A stretch of DNA of 64,000 nucleotides, taken from the NCBI GenBank assembly GCA_017979445.1, contig CM030708.1, positions 31,686,721 to 31,750,720 of the forward strand, given 5' to 3'. The position numbers and the translations under genes were made by a program. The notes beneath the pieces were generated by a model. That model saw nothing but the letters and a program-made list of their open reading frames with translations, searched no databases and was not told where the DNA came from. Position 1 is the stretch's first letter. Each line of letters opens with the position of its first letter. Below are positions 1 through 13,048 of the stretch, piece after piece. This DNA is from Akebia trifoliata (lineage: Eukaryota > Streptophyta > Magnoliopsida > Ranunculales > Lardizabalaceae).

Positions 1-846
1 ATTGCGTGTCCACTTTCTCAACAAAGAAAGGATATCATGGGTATTTGGGATTTTGCCTTTTTTCGTTAAAGTAGTTTATTTATTGTCCTTTTAAACTGAC
101 ACGCGGCAAGCTAACAGACCGTGGTGTGAGACAGGATCGTAGTGTCCTAGGGAGACAAGATTTTGCCACGTTTCAATTTTCAAAAAATATTTAAAAGGCG
201 TTGGAGCATCAGATAAACTACCCAATTTTTCTCTTTACGAAAGTACCCTCCATATTTTTTTATTATTATTACGTTTTTACCCTTTCTAATACGACAAATG
301 GAAACATTGTTAATGTCTCTGGCTACGTGTCGGAGTGTATCGTACACTTCTTTACTTTAATGTGTGAAACGCTGATGCATTCGAGTACTGTACAAGCAAA
401 TTTCCCTAGTTTTCGATTAACCTATTTGTGGACCCCACAAAAAATGACGAATAATATATTGTGGGACCTCCGTAGTTTTAATGGAAGAAAATTATTAATA
501 GAAATTTGATTTTATTATTTATTATTTAAAAATTAATTCTCACAAATAATTCGAATATTGTCTGAAATAGTTGGATGATTCCATGTTTTAATTAATATAT
601 CTACAATAATCTTATATAAATGGCAGGATGTCCATATATTTTTGTATATATATATTTTATTATTATTTTTTTTTTTTGATAATGAAGGATATTCGGGTCA
701 GTTTGCGCGCACCAGACTAGTCCTTACGTCCCGCACTCAGGCTATACCCCACTACGTGGAACGGTGCGTGGCCACCAAAATTTTTATATTCTTGAGAAGT
801 CTAAAGATATACAAATAGTATTATAAAAAGAAAAATATTGAAATAT
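1..846. other. Intergenic, AT-rich, with a SINE tail fragment
   Basis: No gene seen. A minus-strand SINE 3' part with a poly-A tail (T-run at 666-678) covers about 666-780: TTTGCGCGCACCAGAC and GACCCGAATATCC-like motifs are shared with the copy at 7260. Confidence 0.5.
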
Positions 847-993
847 CATTAAAATTGACATCAATTCTCACATTGTTGACATGGATGTATGTACATAACC
901 ATAGATAATTTTCATCAAGATACGAGTGAAAATATTTATGGTTATGTGTGCACCTCCACATTAGCAATGTGAGAATCGATGTAAATTTTAATG
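847..993. mobile_element. Near-perfect 147-bp hairpin element
   Basis: CATTAAAATTGACATCAATT at the left pairs with AATCGATGTAAATTTTAATG at the right. The arms continue through CTCACATTG and CATAACCATA for about 60 bp each. Confidence 0.85.
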
Positions 994-1559
994 TTATTCC
1001 AACATGACACTTATAAAATTAGAAATTCGAATAAATTTTAAATATAGTAGCAATCCAAAACCGTATTCCACTCCTATAGAACCATACGGTATTTACGGGA
1101 TTTATTTTGATTCAAAATTAAATACATTGAATTACTGGCGATGTAGAAAACAATTTGATTAGGAGTCCAATATATTTTAAATACTAATTAAAGCATGTCA
1201 CATAGATATCATTCTTATTATGTAAGGAATGAAACAACTTACTTCGCCCTGGTCGTTTTAAAATTGTTGGGTATCATCTTTATTTATTTTGATAATTAAT
1301 TATTTTTAAATATTATTATTTTTATTAGAAAAAAAATTAATATTTATTATCAAATAATTTCTAGTATTTCAGGTTTTACCCCTCCTTTATAACACTTCTA
1401 GAAATTTCACAAGGCCATGATAAGATGTATCTTAGCATCATAAAGCTTCATGGATGCTAAGCGTCACCATCATAGAAATGCCCCCACAACATGATAAAGC
1501 TAACAAATGAGGAAGTAGAAGTAGACCCCTCGAATCACAATTGAATTGAGTAGAGAAAT

Positions 1560-2340
1560 AATTTTCTTACAAACTCAGTAAAGATTTTACGTCTTACTAA
1601 CAGCCATTTTGCTCAAATGGCTAATCACATTAGCAATCCAACACCACAATCCTCTAAATTTCATTGAAAAACTCTAGAAGAAAAAAAAAACCCAAATATT
1701 TTGAACTCAATCCAAAGTTTTGAAAATAGATGGCCACTAAACTTCCATCTAATTCAAAAGTTTAAAATTAAAATTCAACGATGAACAAATAATCATTTTT
1801 GAAAAAAAAAAATTAAAAAATCAAAGCTCATGAAATTTTGTCTTTTATAACCTTAAAGCATCATATCACACTTTTGGATGTCTCAAGATGGGCCCAAGTA
1901 AGGGTGGAGCCAAGATTTTGCCAATTTGGGGGCAACCAAGAGTAGAAAAAAAAATTATGAGAGAGAATTAAGAGTGAAAAATATATAATTTTGAGGTAAT
2001 TAAAAATGAGAAAAAAAAAATTGTAAGAGCAATAGTGACAGATTATTTTATTCGTTGCTAAAATCTTATGTAATAACTCACTAATCCATAGACTTAGAAA
2101 ATTTTTATGAGAGCAAATGCCCTCGCTTTAAATCCACTTCTACCAAGGACCCTTACTAAGAGTGAATTTTTTACTAACTTAGTGAGGTTAGTCGGACTCA
2201 ATTTAGTAAGAATTCGATGCGGACCACATATGAGCCATATAGGTTGCACAGAGAGGGTCCCGAGTCCTAACTTCTAAGTCATAGCGCACGGTGGCCCTGC
2301 TACGTGGCACGGAAGATTTAGTCAAGATGACCATGATCGA
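1560..2340 (+). repeat. Dispersed repeat, plus-strand copy
   Basis: Ordered blocks (ACTCAGTAAAG, TTTTGCTCAAAT, CAACACCAC, CTCTAA.TTTCAT.GAAAAACTC, GTTTTGAAAAT, TTACTAAG, TAGTCGGA, CAATTT) recur inverted at 5640-6100. Coding potential none; probably a non-autonomous element. Confidence 0.65.
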
Positions 2341-4324
2341 TCGATCGATCAATCAGGGGGAGACACATGATCAGTTGGACAAGATAGATAGAGATCTTAT
2401 ACATAGTATATTTAAAAAAAAAAAAAAAAAAGAAGAAGTCGTACCGTATCCTTGAATAAGTCGTACGGTATTTAATAATAATAAAACTAAAGATAATAAA
2501 TAAATATATTAAGTAATTATTTTACTACAAATGTTGAACGAGTCATGCTTTTTATATGTCCTCTTTCATAACTAGTAATTTTACAAAAATGATTATTTAA
2601 TGTATGATTAACATATTTGCTATTTATTTATTTAGCTTTCCAACAAACCTCCATTCAATTAAGGACACAAAGGAAAATTTATAAATTTAGGATTTGTTAT
2701 AAATTTATAAATTTAGGACACGTGTTAAGATGCATTTAAAACACCTTCAAAATAAGCATTTGAAAGTATTTTTAGTAGGAAAAGATTTGTTTGAGAACTG
2801 TTTAGGTAGTAAAATAAATTTTGGAGGTGTATTTAATGCATCTTAAAGTGCATCGTTAGGGCATAAGTTAACAATAATGTCTTTCGAAAATAAATAAAAT
2901 TAACTTCATGCAAATCTTCTTTTTTTTTTATTTTAATTTTGTTAAAAATTTTCATTTTACCGACACATCTTTACTATTATAATGAGAGAAGTTACAGTAG
3001 AAGTGATTCAACACCAAAATTTGGATTCGAAAAATACCCCCCATCTTAATATTTAAACTTAATATAATCAAAATCATTTTGATCAAGAACTAAGAAAATT
3101 ACAATCTCATGTCCTGAAAAATAAATATTTTTTTGTAATTTTAAAAATTAACCAACACGATTTTCAGGAACGAGAAAGCCGAGCCTTGATAAGTTCCTTA
3201 TGATTTTAAATTTTGGTATGGTAAGAGTTCGACTTCTCACCTTTTACATTAACTTCCTACTTTTAGATTTTTGAGAATTTAATGATGTTTAGAAGAAAAA
3301 AAATTGTTATAAGAAATTTTTTTTCTTCTTCTCGTTAATGATTAAATAACCAATAAAATCGTTTAAGGTATTAAATCAATAATGAGAAAGCCAAAACCAG
3401 TTATATAACCAAAGAAACTATTTTTCCAAAAAACAAGTGAGAAAAAAAAAATCCCCCCCGTTGACCAATTTATCAACTGCAATTCTTTTAGAAGTGCTTC
3501 TATATATAAGCACTTCCCGTTGAACGCACCTCTATCTCAAATGAGGACAAAGTAATCACCCAATTAAATGTAATCATTTAAACAACAAGAAAGATCGAAA
3601 AGAAAATATGGTTAGATCATCCAATCAAACTGATTTTTTGTGAGGAAATACTATTAGATGTGACTTATTATCAAAATGATACAAACTAAGAGCTATCATA
3701 TTTAGAATAGTACAAGGACTACCTGATATTTTCCTCCACAATCTATTGTTCCTTTCTTTTTAAACTTTATTATGGGACCAAAACCAATGTTCAGTGATGG
3801 ATTTCTTTCAATGATGTCTATTGAAATTATTGGAACTATTTAACTTTGAATCACCTTTGAAAGCTTTTTAAAATGGGTAACAAATATTTTAAATTCCCTA
3901 TATGATTCAACTTTATGGGACCAAGATACGTCACAAACTTTGGGAATTTCAATTTTTATTTTTTTTACAAAATTTGATTTGAATTGGGGATTCAAATCTC
4001 TAGAAACCCTTATCTCAAAACATCATCTTTAACCAATTGGCATCCATCAATAGTTCTTGTGATTAGCTAAACTATTTATTTTTCTATTCATCATAGTGCA
4101 TACTATAGTTTTAAAACTCATCAAGTCAACTAAAACTCGGCTAAGTTGACTTGACTGGATTGAATTTCAAGGTGACTTGGCGTCAAAACTCGAGGGAGCA
4201 AAATTGACAGGCCACCTGGTAAATCATTGAGTCAACTTACCAATTTGGTCAAGTCAACTTGAAAATGCCACAAATCAGATTAGAAACTCAATCGAGATAT
4301 TTTGTTATGTATATATATTTTTTA
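2341..4324. other. Intergenic, no gene seen
   Basis: AT-rich low-complexity sequence with homopolymer A runs (2412-2430). A Ct-repeat-like GACTTG/AAGTCAAC patch lies at 4110-4260. No open frame with codon bias. Confidence 0.5.
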
Positions 4325-4846
4325 GGGACTAACGAGTTGCACACCACCCATTATCAATTGCACTTCATCACTTAAAAATCCCCCTTTGCACTTTATTTGG
4401 ATGATTACACTCCAAAAATAATTAAAAAATGTTGCATTTCGTTTTTTTTTTTTTTTTTTTGTAAATGAAAAATTCTTCTTCCTCAATTATGCCTAAAGAA
4501 ATTATTGCTAGTTTAGTAATTTTTGCAAGAAATAATTTTTTTTTATTATTTCAGAACCATGTTTACAAAGTTACGTTCTCATAAAATACACGGGTTCAGA
4601 TTAAAATTCTAAATATATTAGAAAATCAATGTCTTAATTAAGTTGGAGCAAAAGAGAACACAATCAAAATTAAACACAAATATGATCAAATAAAGCATGA
4701 GAAAAAAACACAAAATTACAAGTTAAAATAAAAGTTTAAACCCTAAAAGTTTAGGTATTGGAGTGCAAGTAACAGGTTAAAATAAAGGTTATAAAAATAC
4801 GAAAAAATAAGGAATTTTTAAGATTGGTGTGCAACTAGTTGATCCC
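4325..4846. mobile_element. Inverted-repeat element of about 520 bp
   Basis: GGGACTAACGAGTTGCACACCA-like left end (first 20: GGGACTAACGAGTTGCACAC) and an inverted right end GGTGTGCAACTAGTTGATCC agree at 18 or more of 22 positions. The inside is AT-rich and non-coding. Confidence 0.65.
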
Positions 4847-5073
4847 ATTTATTTTTTTAAAACATTTATATATTTAATATATTTTTATTTGACCCATCCG
4901 ATTTGCAAGTTTTAAGACTACGACGCATACTCACGTCCCTATGATCCACCAACCACCATATTAATTCTCCATTTGGGTTGTCAATGGATTGGATTGGGTT
5001 GGGTTGGATTGGATTGAGATCAATTTGAAATCGGTCCAATACGATTAAAATTGTATCTATGTTTTATTAGATA

Positions 5074-5190
5074 AGAGTCATGCTGGAGTATCACGATGAA
5101 AAGCATCCATGGTTCTTACACACTTTCATGTCAGGATGTGTGATTTGAGGTATGATCTTGAGGTCACTTTAGCATTATTCATTAGATAAC
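5074..5190. mobile_element. Hairpin element family A, copy 1 (left end shortened)
   Basis: Carries ATCCATGGTTCTTACACAC, TGTGTGATTTGAGGTATGAT and CTTGAGGTCACTTTAGCATT, matching the copies at 6365-6500 and 24403-24570. Confidence 0.6.
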
Positions 5191-5639
5191 TTATTCGATC
5201 GGGTTCAAATCCGATCAAATTTAAGTTGATAAACAATATTATAAAAAATAAAAATAAAAACATCTACCATATTTTAATAAAATGTGTAATATAAAATTAT
5301 ATATTTCTTACACACTATCATATTAATAACCATGTTTGATCCATAGTGATCCCAAATCCTTGATCAAGATCCTAGGTTATAGATCAAATTTTGGGTTTGA
5401 TATGATCCATTATGTGGTCTGGATTTCACAACCAGTCAGATCATTTGTGATATTTGGAGCATCTGATCATCAACATATCCCAAGGAAACCATGAAATTGA
5501 CATAAAGGAAAGTTGATTTGATTAAGACATGATCTTGTGAATGACGTTGAGGAGTCCTCATAATTTACTTGATTGAGATAACAACTATACATTAGCAAAA
5601 TAGTCATAAATATTTAGTCTAGATCAAATGATAATCGAT

Positions 5640-6100
5640 TGCCTACTGACTCGGGGCCCACTAGTGTTCATTGTAGGGGACCCACACTACATCGAAATTG
5701 AATCCGACTAGCATTACTAAATTAGTAAGAATTTCACCCTTACTAAGGGTGGCCCTTGGACTCTCCTAATGTCATCCAAAATCATGATCCGTTGCTTCAT
5801 GGTTTTAGAGCACAAAATTCTATCAACTTTATTTTAAGTTTGGGAGTTATGTGAAAGTTCTGTAGCTGTCAATTTTCAAAACCTTGGATCAAACTTAAAA
5901 GAAATTGTTTTTTAAATTTTTTCTTTTTTATATATGAGTTTTTCGATGAAACTTAGAGGGTGGTGTTGAATTAATGATGTGGTAATCAATTTGAGCAAAA
6001 CGAAAACAATAGTAAATCCTTATCCCTAAGATTTGGCCCCATATAGACATAGATATAATATTGAGCATATAATCCTTTACTGAGTTATTTATGATATGGA
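5640..6100 (-). repeat. Dispersed repeat, minus-strand copy
   Basis: Inverted counterpart of 1560-2340, at clear but partial identity, so the two copies could pair over several hundred bases. Non-coding. Confidence 0.65.
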
Positions 6101-6364
6101 GACCATCTTCGACAGTATGAATTTATCATGATCTTTTTAACCTCAAAATAGTTAACTTGAAAGTTTAAAAAAAATCTTATTTTCAAAATAAAATCATATA
6201 CTTATGTAACGTCTAAGCCTTTATTAGGATATTAACATCCTCCACAATTATTTTTCTTTCACGAAAAAACATAACTGTCGAGGATGCTTATATCCCAACA
6301 GCCCGGTAAAAAAGTTGGTACTAAAATAATTTAATTCAACAATCCCAAATTTTAATTTTTAAAC

Positions 6365-6500
6365 TAAATTTCAATGAAGTGTGTAAGAATCATAGATGCT
6401 TTTTGACTTGTATCTTCATGAAAGTATCTATGGTTCCTGCAGACTTTCACGTTAAGATGTATGATATGAGGTACACTCTTTAGGTCATTCCAGCATTATT
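6365..6500. mobile_element. Hairpin element family A, copy 2
   Basis: GTGTGTAAGAATCATAGATG, GTATCTATGGTTCCTGCAGA, TGTATGATATGAGGTACACT and TAGGTCATTCCAGCATTATT follow the family order. Confidence 0.6.
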
Positions 6501-7259
6501 TAAAAAAAAAAACATGGCAAAGGATTGAATCATTATTCATCTTGACATCCATATGACCCTACAAATATAAATACAAACATGAAATAAAAGTAAGGAGTAA
6601 TAATAGACTAACTTCTATATATATAATCCAAAACATAAGAAAGCATCAATTAATTGCATTATTAGGTAGATAAATCATAGATGCCCCATGTATAGTCTTA
6701 TATACTTTTAAATGGTCTCTTTGTCACTGTGTTGGAAATAACTGAGCTAAGTAAAACTGCTCTTTATAATTTATATATATTTTTAATCTGATTAAGACCT
6801 CTATAGTACTGTCTTCTTCTCCTACTTGCATCATAAGTGGATGAGAAAAAGAGGAGAAGAGATTATAAATCTGTTGTGTCTCTTTCATCATGTCATTGCC
6901 TTTGATAAAATAAGGGGTGATGGTTTGGGCCCTCATTAATTATATGTTTTGGTGATAGATTAGCTGTTAAATCCATGTAGGGACACAATAATGTCATCTC
7001 ATGTAAACCCTCCTAAATTCATTATTAGGTGAATAAAGGGACCCCCCCAAAAGCCTAAGATAGTGAAGCAGGAGCTAACCAAAGGGTTTTTTTAAGGAAA
7101 AAAGAGAGTTACTATTGCCACCCCAAATTTTACTAATGCTACACCAAACTTTGTCCAAGTCTTTCGTGATTTAATTAGAAATTGATATGGTAATAGCAGC
7201 TTAAAAAAAATGTGGAGTCCACTTTTTAATGAATCTATAAGCTAACAATGAGACATATG

Positions 7260-7364
7260 TTAATTGGGGGACCATGGCGGTGGGTTGCTGTGGTAGTCCT
7301 CTCCGAGATTAGTTGTGGTGCGCGCAAGTTGGCCCGGACACTCGGTAAGTAAAAAAAAAAAAAA
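7260..7364 (+). mobile_element. Short SINE insertion with perfect target duplication
   Basis: A 105-bp GC-richer insert ending GTGCGCGCAAGTTGGCCCGG, then ACTCGGTAAGT and a 15-16 A tail, is bracketed by AACAATGAGACATATG at 7244-7259 and 7365-7380. The 3' part is shared with SINE copies at 666-780 and 12.9-13.05 kb. It appears 5'-truncated. Confidence 0.85.
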
Positions 7365-7380
7365 AACAATGAGACATATG

Positions 7381-10300
7381 AATGATTCTTATCCTTTGAT
7401 TTGTGCATTTTACACCCAATGTGTGAAAAACCCTTAAAACATAGTGGTCATAGATGTAATCAATTAGTTTCATTTTTATTTATTCATTATTATTTGTAAG
7501 AATGACCACTTAGCTAAATAGTAAGGTTTTGTAGAGGTTGTTCCAAGTCTTAGGTTCAAACCCCTTGAACCCCTCCTTTATACTAAATGCTAATTGTTAA
7601 CCACTAACCCGGCCAAACAATAGGAAAAAAAAAAGTTAACTGGATTTTTCAATTGGAGGGAGAAGATGTTTTAAGGGAAAAAAAAAAAAGAGTTTGATGG
7701 GGGTTGGGGGTTTTAGGACCTTAATCTTGAACCACAAAAATAGGGTTGGATTAGAAATTTTGCAGTCCATTAAATTCAAGTTGGGTTAAGGATTAAGAAT
7801 GCTAAATCGATCGAACTAGATCTACCTTTTTTGAATTTTATTCCAATGACATTTATTTGAAATTTTTAGGAAAAATGTAAAAAATAAATTTAAAAAATTT
7901 AATACAAAAATGAGGACATATCCTACAACAATAATAGTAAAGTTTATGCAAAATATTTGGATCGGTTAAACAAAATCTTATTGGATTTTGCAATTGTACG
8001 ACTATGATCCTAAGTTTTTCCTTAGTACATTCCATTTTAAGAAAAGTCGTTGCCTTCCTTCGACACTGCACTCAACAATTTGTTGACAAAGCAGTGTCTA
8101 AAGAACTATAAAAAAAATTTCTCGAAAGACAAGACAATAAAGGAAATGTTGATCTAACTTCGTTAGACATTGCGTTGGTGTGGCAATGGGTAGAGAATCA
8201 TAAATTTTTTCCTTGTATCTCGAGGAAAAATCTATGGTTATCTATCAACTGTCACATCAACATAGTGTTGCGTGCAATGTCCAATGAAGTCATTTTGAAA
8301 TGACTTGACAAAAAATCTATAATTCTTTGCACATTGACACATTCAGCATACTATCGAAGGAAGTCAGTTCAACATTTTTCTTTAAAAAATAAATACACAT
8401 TGTAATACTAAATATTTTTAAAAATAGGTATGGAAGTCTAATTTTGAAATCTTCCGGACCCTTTTTGCCAAATCTTTTATCAAATAGTGGCCAAATATTA
8501 ATATCCCATGTTTACGTGGATATGCCACGTGGAATTATTTTAGGTCACAGTCACCTGACCCAGCTTAAATGAATTATTTTTTTAGAATTATTTTCTTACT
8601 TTGGCCATACTAGACACTTGAGTGAGAGAGAGAAATGATCAATGAAATTGTAGGTGGAAGTATAGCTACTTTTATTAAAGACGAGAAAAGCAAAGCAATC
8701 GATTACTTACGTTCTGTCTCACATACTCGTCTGCATTAATAATCTTTATTACTGGTAGAAAAAGTAATGGTCAACAGTCTATCAAACACGTGTCTCGAGG
8801 AAAATTTAATGGTCCAGAACTAGTGATGACCTTTCTAATAGTGCCTTACTAGTGCCAACATTATCATTCTCCTACAAATAATGAGTAAGTTTAGTGAAAG
8901 AGTTTTAAATTTATTAATAAGATGATGAGGAAGTAAAGATGATAGAAAATAAAAGCTAATTAAGATGGTTTTGTCCCCACACTTAAAGCATCTCTTTCGG
9001 GTTATAGTACACATTATGACATTTTTCATCTCGATTAGTATAAAAAAATATAAATTTTAATGTGTTTCTTATCGATGTAGTTTAAGTTATTATTTAAAAT
9101 AATACTTGCTTATACCGACACGATGATATCTAATATCGGTTTAAATATAATTTAAGGTGGTGGGTCATGACAAAGTAGTCCTCGCTATCAGTCCAGGATG
9201 TATGGCATCGGGTAGGGTATGTTGATAGTGACAAATAATGGAATAATTTAAACACTAATGATTTTCTGACTCAAATTTTCCGCTTGTGTATCTCAAAGAG
9301 AAAGATCTATGATTCTGTGCCCTAACCACATCAGCCGGGTACAAATCAAGTGAAAATTTTTTAGTCAAAAAATCACGACTCTATTTTTAATATCAAATCT
9401 ATTATATAATACTTATATTAAAAAAAATATTCACAAGAATCAACTAATCTATGAGAGCAAGAGAAAATCACATCGAATCTAAGTCAACATCAGATAGGGT
9501 ACTCCCAGATATGCACTCCCATAACTTACAAGACGGCAAGTCGATTCACTCAAGCATACAAAGACAATTCAGAGGATCATATCTCGAGGAATGGTGAAGT
9601 ACGCATAGTTTCAAGTGTGAAGTTGATAATCACATACCCATAAAACGAAACCTTTTGCATGTGTCATGATTCTTTGAGCTCATGCAATCTGATATCCTAC
9701 AAGTTGACTTAACAGCCCAGCCACTAATATTGCATATTGATAAGGACACACGCGACTTGATATTTCATAAATCTCACAAAAATAAAATTTTCATTCTATC
9801 AGGTGTCGTCATTTCACAATTGATATCTATATGACCAAGTCAACGTACAATACAACTAGAAACCCCAATCCTATAAATAAGTAATTTTTGAAAGAAAATA
9901 TATGCGAACTTCGTGATTGTAAGTTGAAATTCGATCAAATTCTCAACCAACTTGATTTTTGGAGGAATAACCCCATTCTCATAAAAGAAGATTAGAGAGC
10001 ATGGTTCGAACTAGTAAAAAGAGCCACAAAGACTATAGGTTAATTAAACTATAAAAGTTTAGGTGGTGGTGCATTTTTTTTTCCGATCAAGGTTCAAAAT
10101 CGAATCTTAGATGCACCATTTATACAAATAAAAATCCCATTCTCAAATGTTTTAACCTTAGTTGCCCAATTAGCTACTACGCCTTAATACATTTTCGGTG
10201 TGGATAGTTTAACTTTTACTATTATTTTCCATTTTTATTTGATTATTATTATTATTTTTTTAATTTTTTACCTAATGAGATTCAACCCCGACAATATGAG

Positions 10301-10514
10301 GCTAGAAAGTGAAAAATAAATAATTGAAAAGTTCACACCTATAGGGCTGAAATTGTTAGTTATACTTGTGTTGGAATTTCATTTCACTTCAGCTTCACTC
10401 ATCCCCTTAAAACAGGCTTACAAATGATAGCTCCTAACCAGAAAATTAAAAAAAAAAGTGATTCCAAAAAATGCCTATTTTTATCATATGGTGGGTATTT
10501 AAAAACAACTTATT
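7381..10514. other. Intergenic, no gene seen
   Basis: Contains two weak hairpin-core elements (8180-8370 with CCTTGTATCTCGAGGAAAAA, and 9280-9360). The 9470-9860 stretch is less AT-rich and may be old retroelement sequence, but I recognise no domain. Short open frames have no codon bias or homology. Confidence 0.5.
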
Positions 10515-11495
10515 CTAAAAAACAAGTACTTTTAGCGTAAAAATTCCATAAGTTTATGGTAATGGCAAAAAGGGGCCACTCTTTTTTAATACTCAAAACA
10601 GGTCATTTGCTATAGTAACTCATGATTTTAGACAGAAATGCCCCCACTTACAATTTCTTTAAAAAATTCTTGAAAAATATTATTTTTAAATTGTAACTTC
10701 CTCCTTCACAACCTTTTAATTTTTCCCCCTCTCTATTCTTTCATTTTTTTGTTTTTTTTAATATTTTATATATTCTTATCAACTTTCATATATTTCTCCT
10801 TTATAAATTATATAAATGAAAAATGATAGTAAAAAACTCTTTGATTTCAAGGAATTTTTAAGGTTTAATTTATAAAATTTACCCAGTCTCAAACCTCGCA
10901 CTATAATATATTATTGTTTTGAGGCTTAACTTTACCTATCATCAAACCTCGACATATCGACATATGTTATTTTATATTCATCGAGGTTCAATTTTGATCC
11001 TCGATGTTGTAATACATTCCAACGTTGAGGTTCGACACTGGGTAAATGTTATGAACTAAACTATAAAGGTTTCACAAAGTTATTGAATTTTGACTATCAT
11101 TTTCATTTATGGAGGAAAATATATCAAACTTGATAAGAACATATAAAAGATTTTTTAAAACTTGGCAAAAAGGGATGATAACATTTGATGAAAAATTCCA
11201 ATAAATCGTGGATTGAACACGAGAGTGAACAGATCTACAAGATTCATTGTCGTTCCTCAAAACTAGAGCATCTTTGATGAACTTAAATGACTTTTTGGTG
11301 AGTTTTGGTTGATAGAATGAAGATCTCTCTCTATGTCCATGGTATAAAAAGTTGGGAGGGAGGAAATTATAATTTAGAAGAATTTAGGATTTATTAAAGA
11401 AATTGTAGATGGGGGTATTACTGTCCAAAAATATGATTTAGTGTAACAAATAGCCCTGCATTGAGTATGCTAAAAGTTCTTAAAATAAATCTTTC
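10515..11495. mobile_element. Fold-back element with long inverted ends (Mutator-like MITE?)
   Basis: The left 130 bp (AAGTACTTTTAGCG ... TAGACAGAAATGCCCCCACT, TACAATTTCTTTAA) is inverted at the right (TTAAAGAAATTGTAGATGGG, GGTATTACTGTCCA ... TAAAAGTTCTT). A second inner inverted repeat is centred at about 10960 (TTTACCCAGT / ACTGGGTAAA with CCTCGA-rich arms). Confidence 0.7.
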
Positions 11496-12374
11496 ATGGA
11501 TTATATTTTTGTTTAAATGTGTTATATTTTGGTTTGTTAAACTTGTCCTTTATTGCTTTTTTGGTGGGGGAGGGGGGTGGCTTGGGTTTGAACTTTTTTA
11601 GATAGTGTCATTGACTCTAGAATATTTTTTTTCATTCTTTTATACAATTATGTCTTTTTGGTTCATCTCCTTTTAATATTTCAGATTATGTTTTTTACTG
11701 AAACTTTTGAGGCAACCTAATCAACATGATGCACAATTCTAATAAACGTAAATAAAGATCAAATCAAAGAATATCAAGAGTTTACGTGATTCACTTTTGA
11801 AGCTTATGTCCATGAGACGAGATTAAATCTTCTTCGCAATGAGAATCAAAAGAGAGCAATACTGTAAAAAAAAATTACGTTTACTCCTAAACCCAAACCC
11901 TGAAATTCTTGTATACCCCTATTCTTGTCTCTCTCAAACACTAAAAGAAAAATAATCGATAATAGAAGCTGTCCCATATAATGTTATTTGTAGGGTTACT
12001 AAAATGAAACTTATCCCAACAGCTAGATTAAAACTTCATCTAATGATTGAAATAAAATATACATAAATAATAATAAAAAACTTTCTAATTCTTTTTTAAG
12101 AATGTGACATTTTTTATTGATGGATTCTATTTGGAATCTTTCACTTATAATCAAGCTCTTCTATTACCATCTTTGGAAATAATGTTATTGAATTTCTTAG
12201 GTCTATAATTGACATTAATTTCCAAGGAAATTATATACTTATATATTTTAATACCCTTAAAAAAATAGCGAATTAAAAACAACATCTTATGTGATCAATG
12301 ATGAATATTTCTCCAAAAACACGATTGATGGTAGTAGAATGATGAGAATCTTGGTAAGAAAGGAGGCAATTTAT

Positions 12375-13048
12375 CGGTACTCTTGGTTTGAAGGTTGGTG
12401 CCTGTAGGTTGTGAGTTCAATTCCCAGTATAAGCAATAATTCCTCGGGGCCACCCAAAAGGGCGCATCCTCACTTACCTGGTGCTAGGACTGGCAATGTG
12501 TCCGATAACATCACTCTACCCGACTCATTCGACTTGAATATATCGGATATGGACAAGGTTTTACCCCAATTAAGAATTCGGGTAACACTACTCGATACCC
12601 ATTTGCCTAAAAGTTTTGTAGGGTTGAGTATGAATATACGTCATATCCTACCTGATTACTTGTTTACCCAATAACAAAAATATAATTATATAATTTTTGT
12701 TATTAAAGTAAAAAAGTTCAGACGAGAGGGTAAAATTTTGGGTGACATAAGAATCGGTTAAGAAATCGGGTATGATTATCCATCTAAAACTTGGGTAAAA
12801 TTTAGATTTGAGTATCATCTTAAAATTCAGGTAAGAAATTGGGTATTTGTGTGTATGTTTCATTTTGGGTGTGGAGTCGGTAGAAATCTTATTCGACCCA
12901 TTGCAGCCCTACCTGGTTCGTGTGATGTGTGGGCGTTGCACGTGCCTGGGGGATGAGACCCACACACCTTGGCCCAGCCTTTGACCCTTTTGGTCCCACT
13001 AGTCGGATGCAAGCTCGGATACCACCATCATAAAAAGAAAAGAAAAAA
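12375..13048 (+). mobile_element. tRNA-derived SINE, split by a hAT-like insertion
   Basis: The left half has a Pol III B-box-like TGTGAGTTCAATTCCC at 12407-12422, then AATTCCTCGGGGCCACCC and CCTCACTTACCTGG. The right half (12912 on) continues GTGTGATGTGTGGGCGTTGC and ends CCACCATCATAAAAAG with an A-rich tail. The full-length relative at 49555-49745 has the two halves joined. Confidence 0.75.
12485..12911. mobile_element. hAT-like non-autonomous element nested in a SINE
   Basis: A 427-bp element with ends TAGGACTGGCAATG and, inverted, TAGGGCTGCAATGG. The flanks CCTGGTGC (12477-12484) and CCTGGTTC (12912-12919) match at 7 of 8 bases, the 8-bp duplication expected for hAT. Interior is degenerate and non-coding. 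Confidence 0.85.

Noticed and set aside
201..509. 102-codon open frame
   Set aside because: AT-rich, hydrophobic-biased composition, no domain, no promoter or splice context.
12411..12674. 87-codon open frame
   Set aside because: It spans the SINE/hAT junction, so it is a chance frame in mobile-element sequence.
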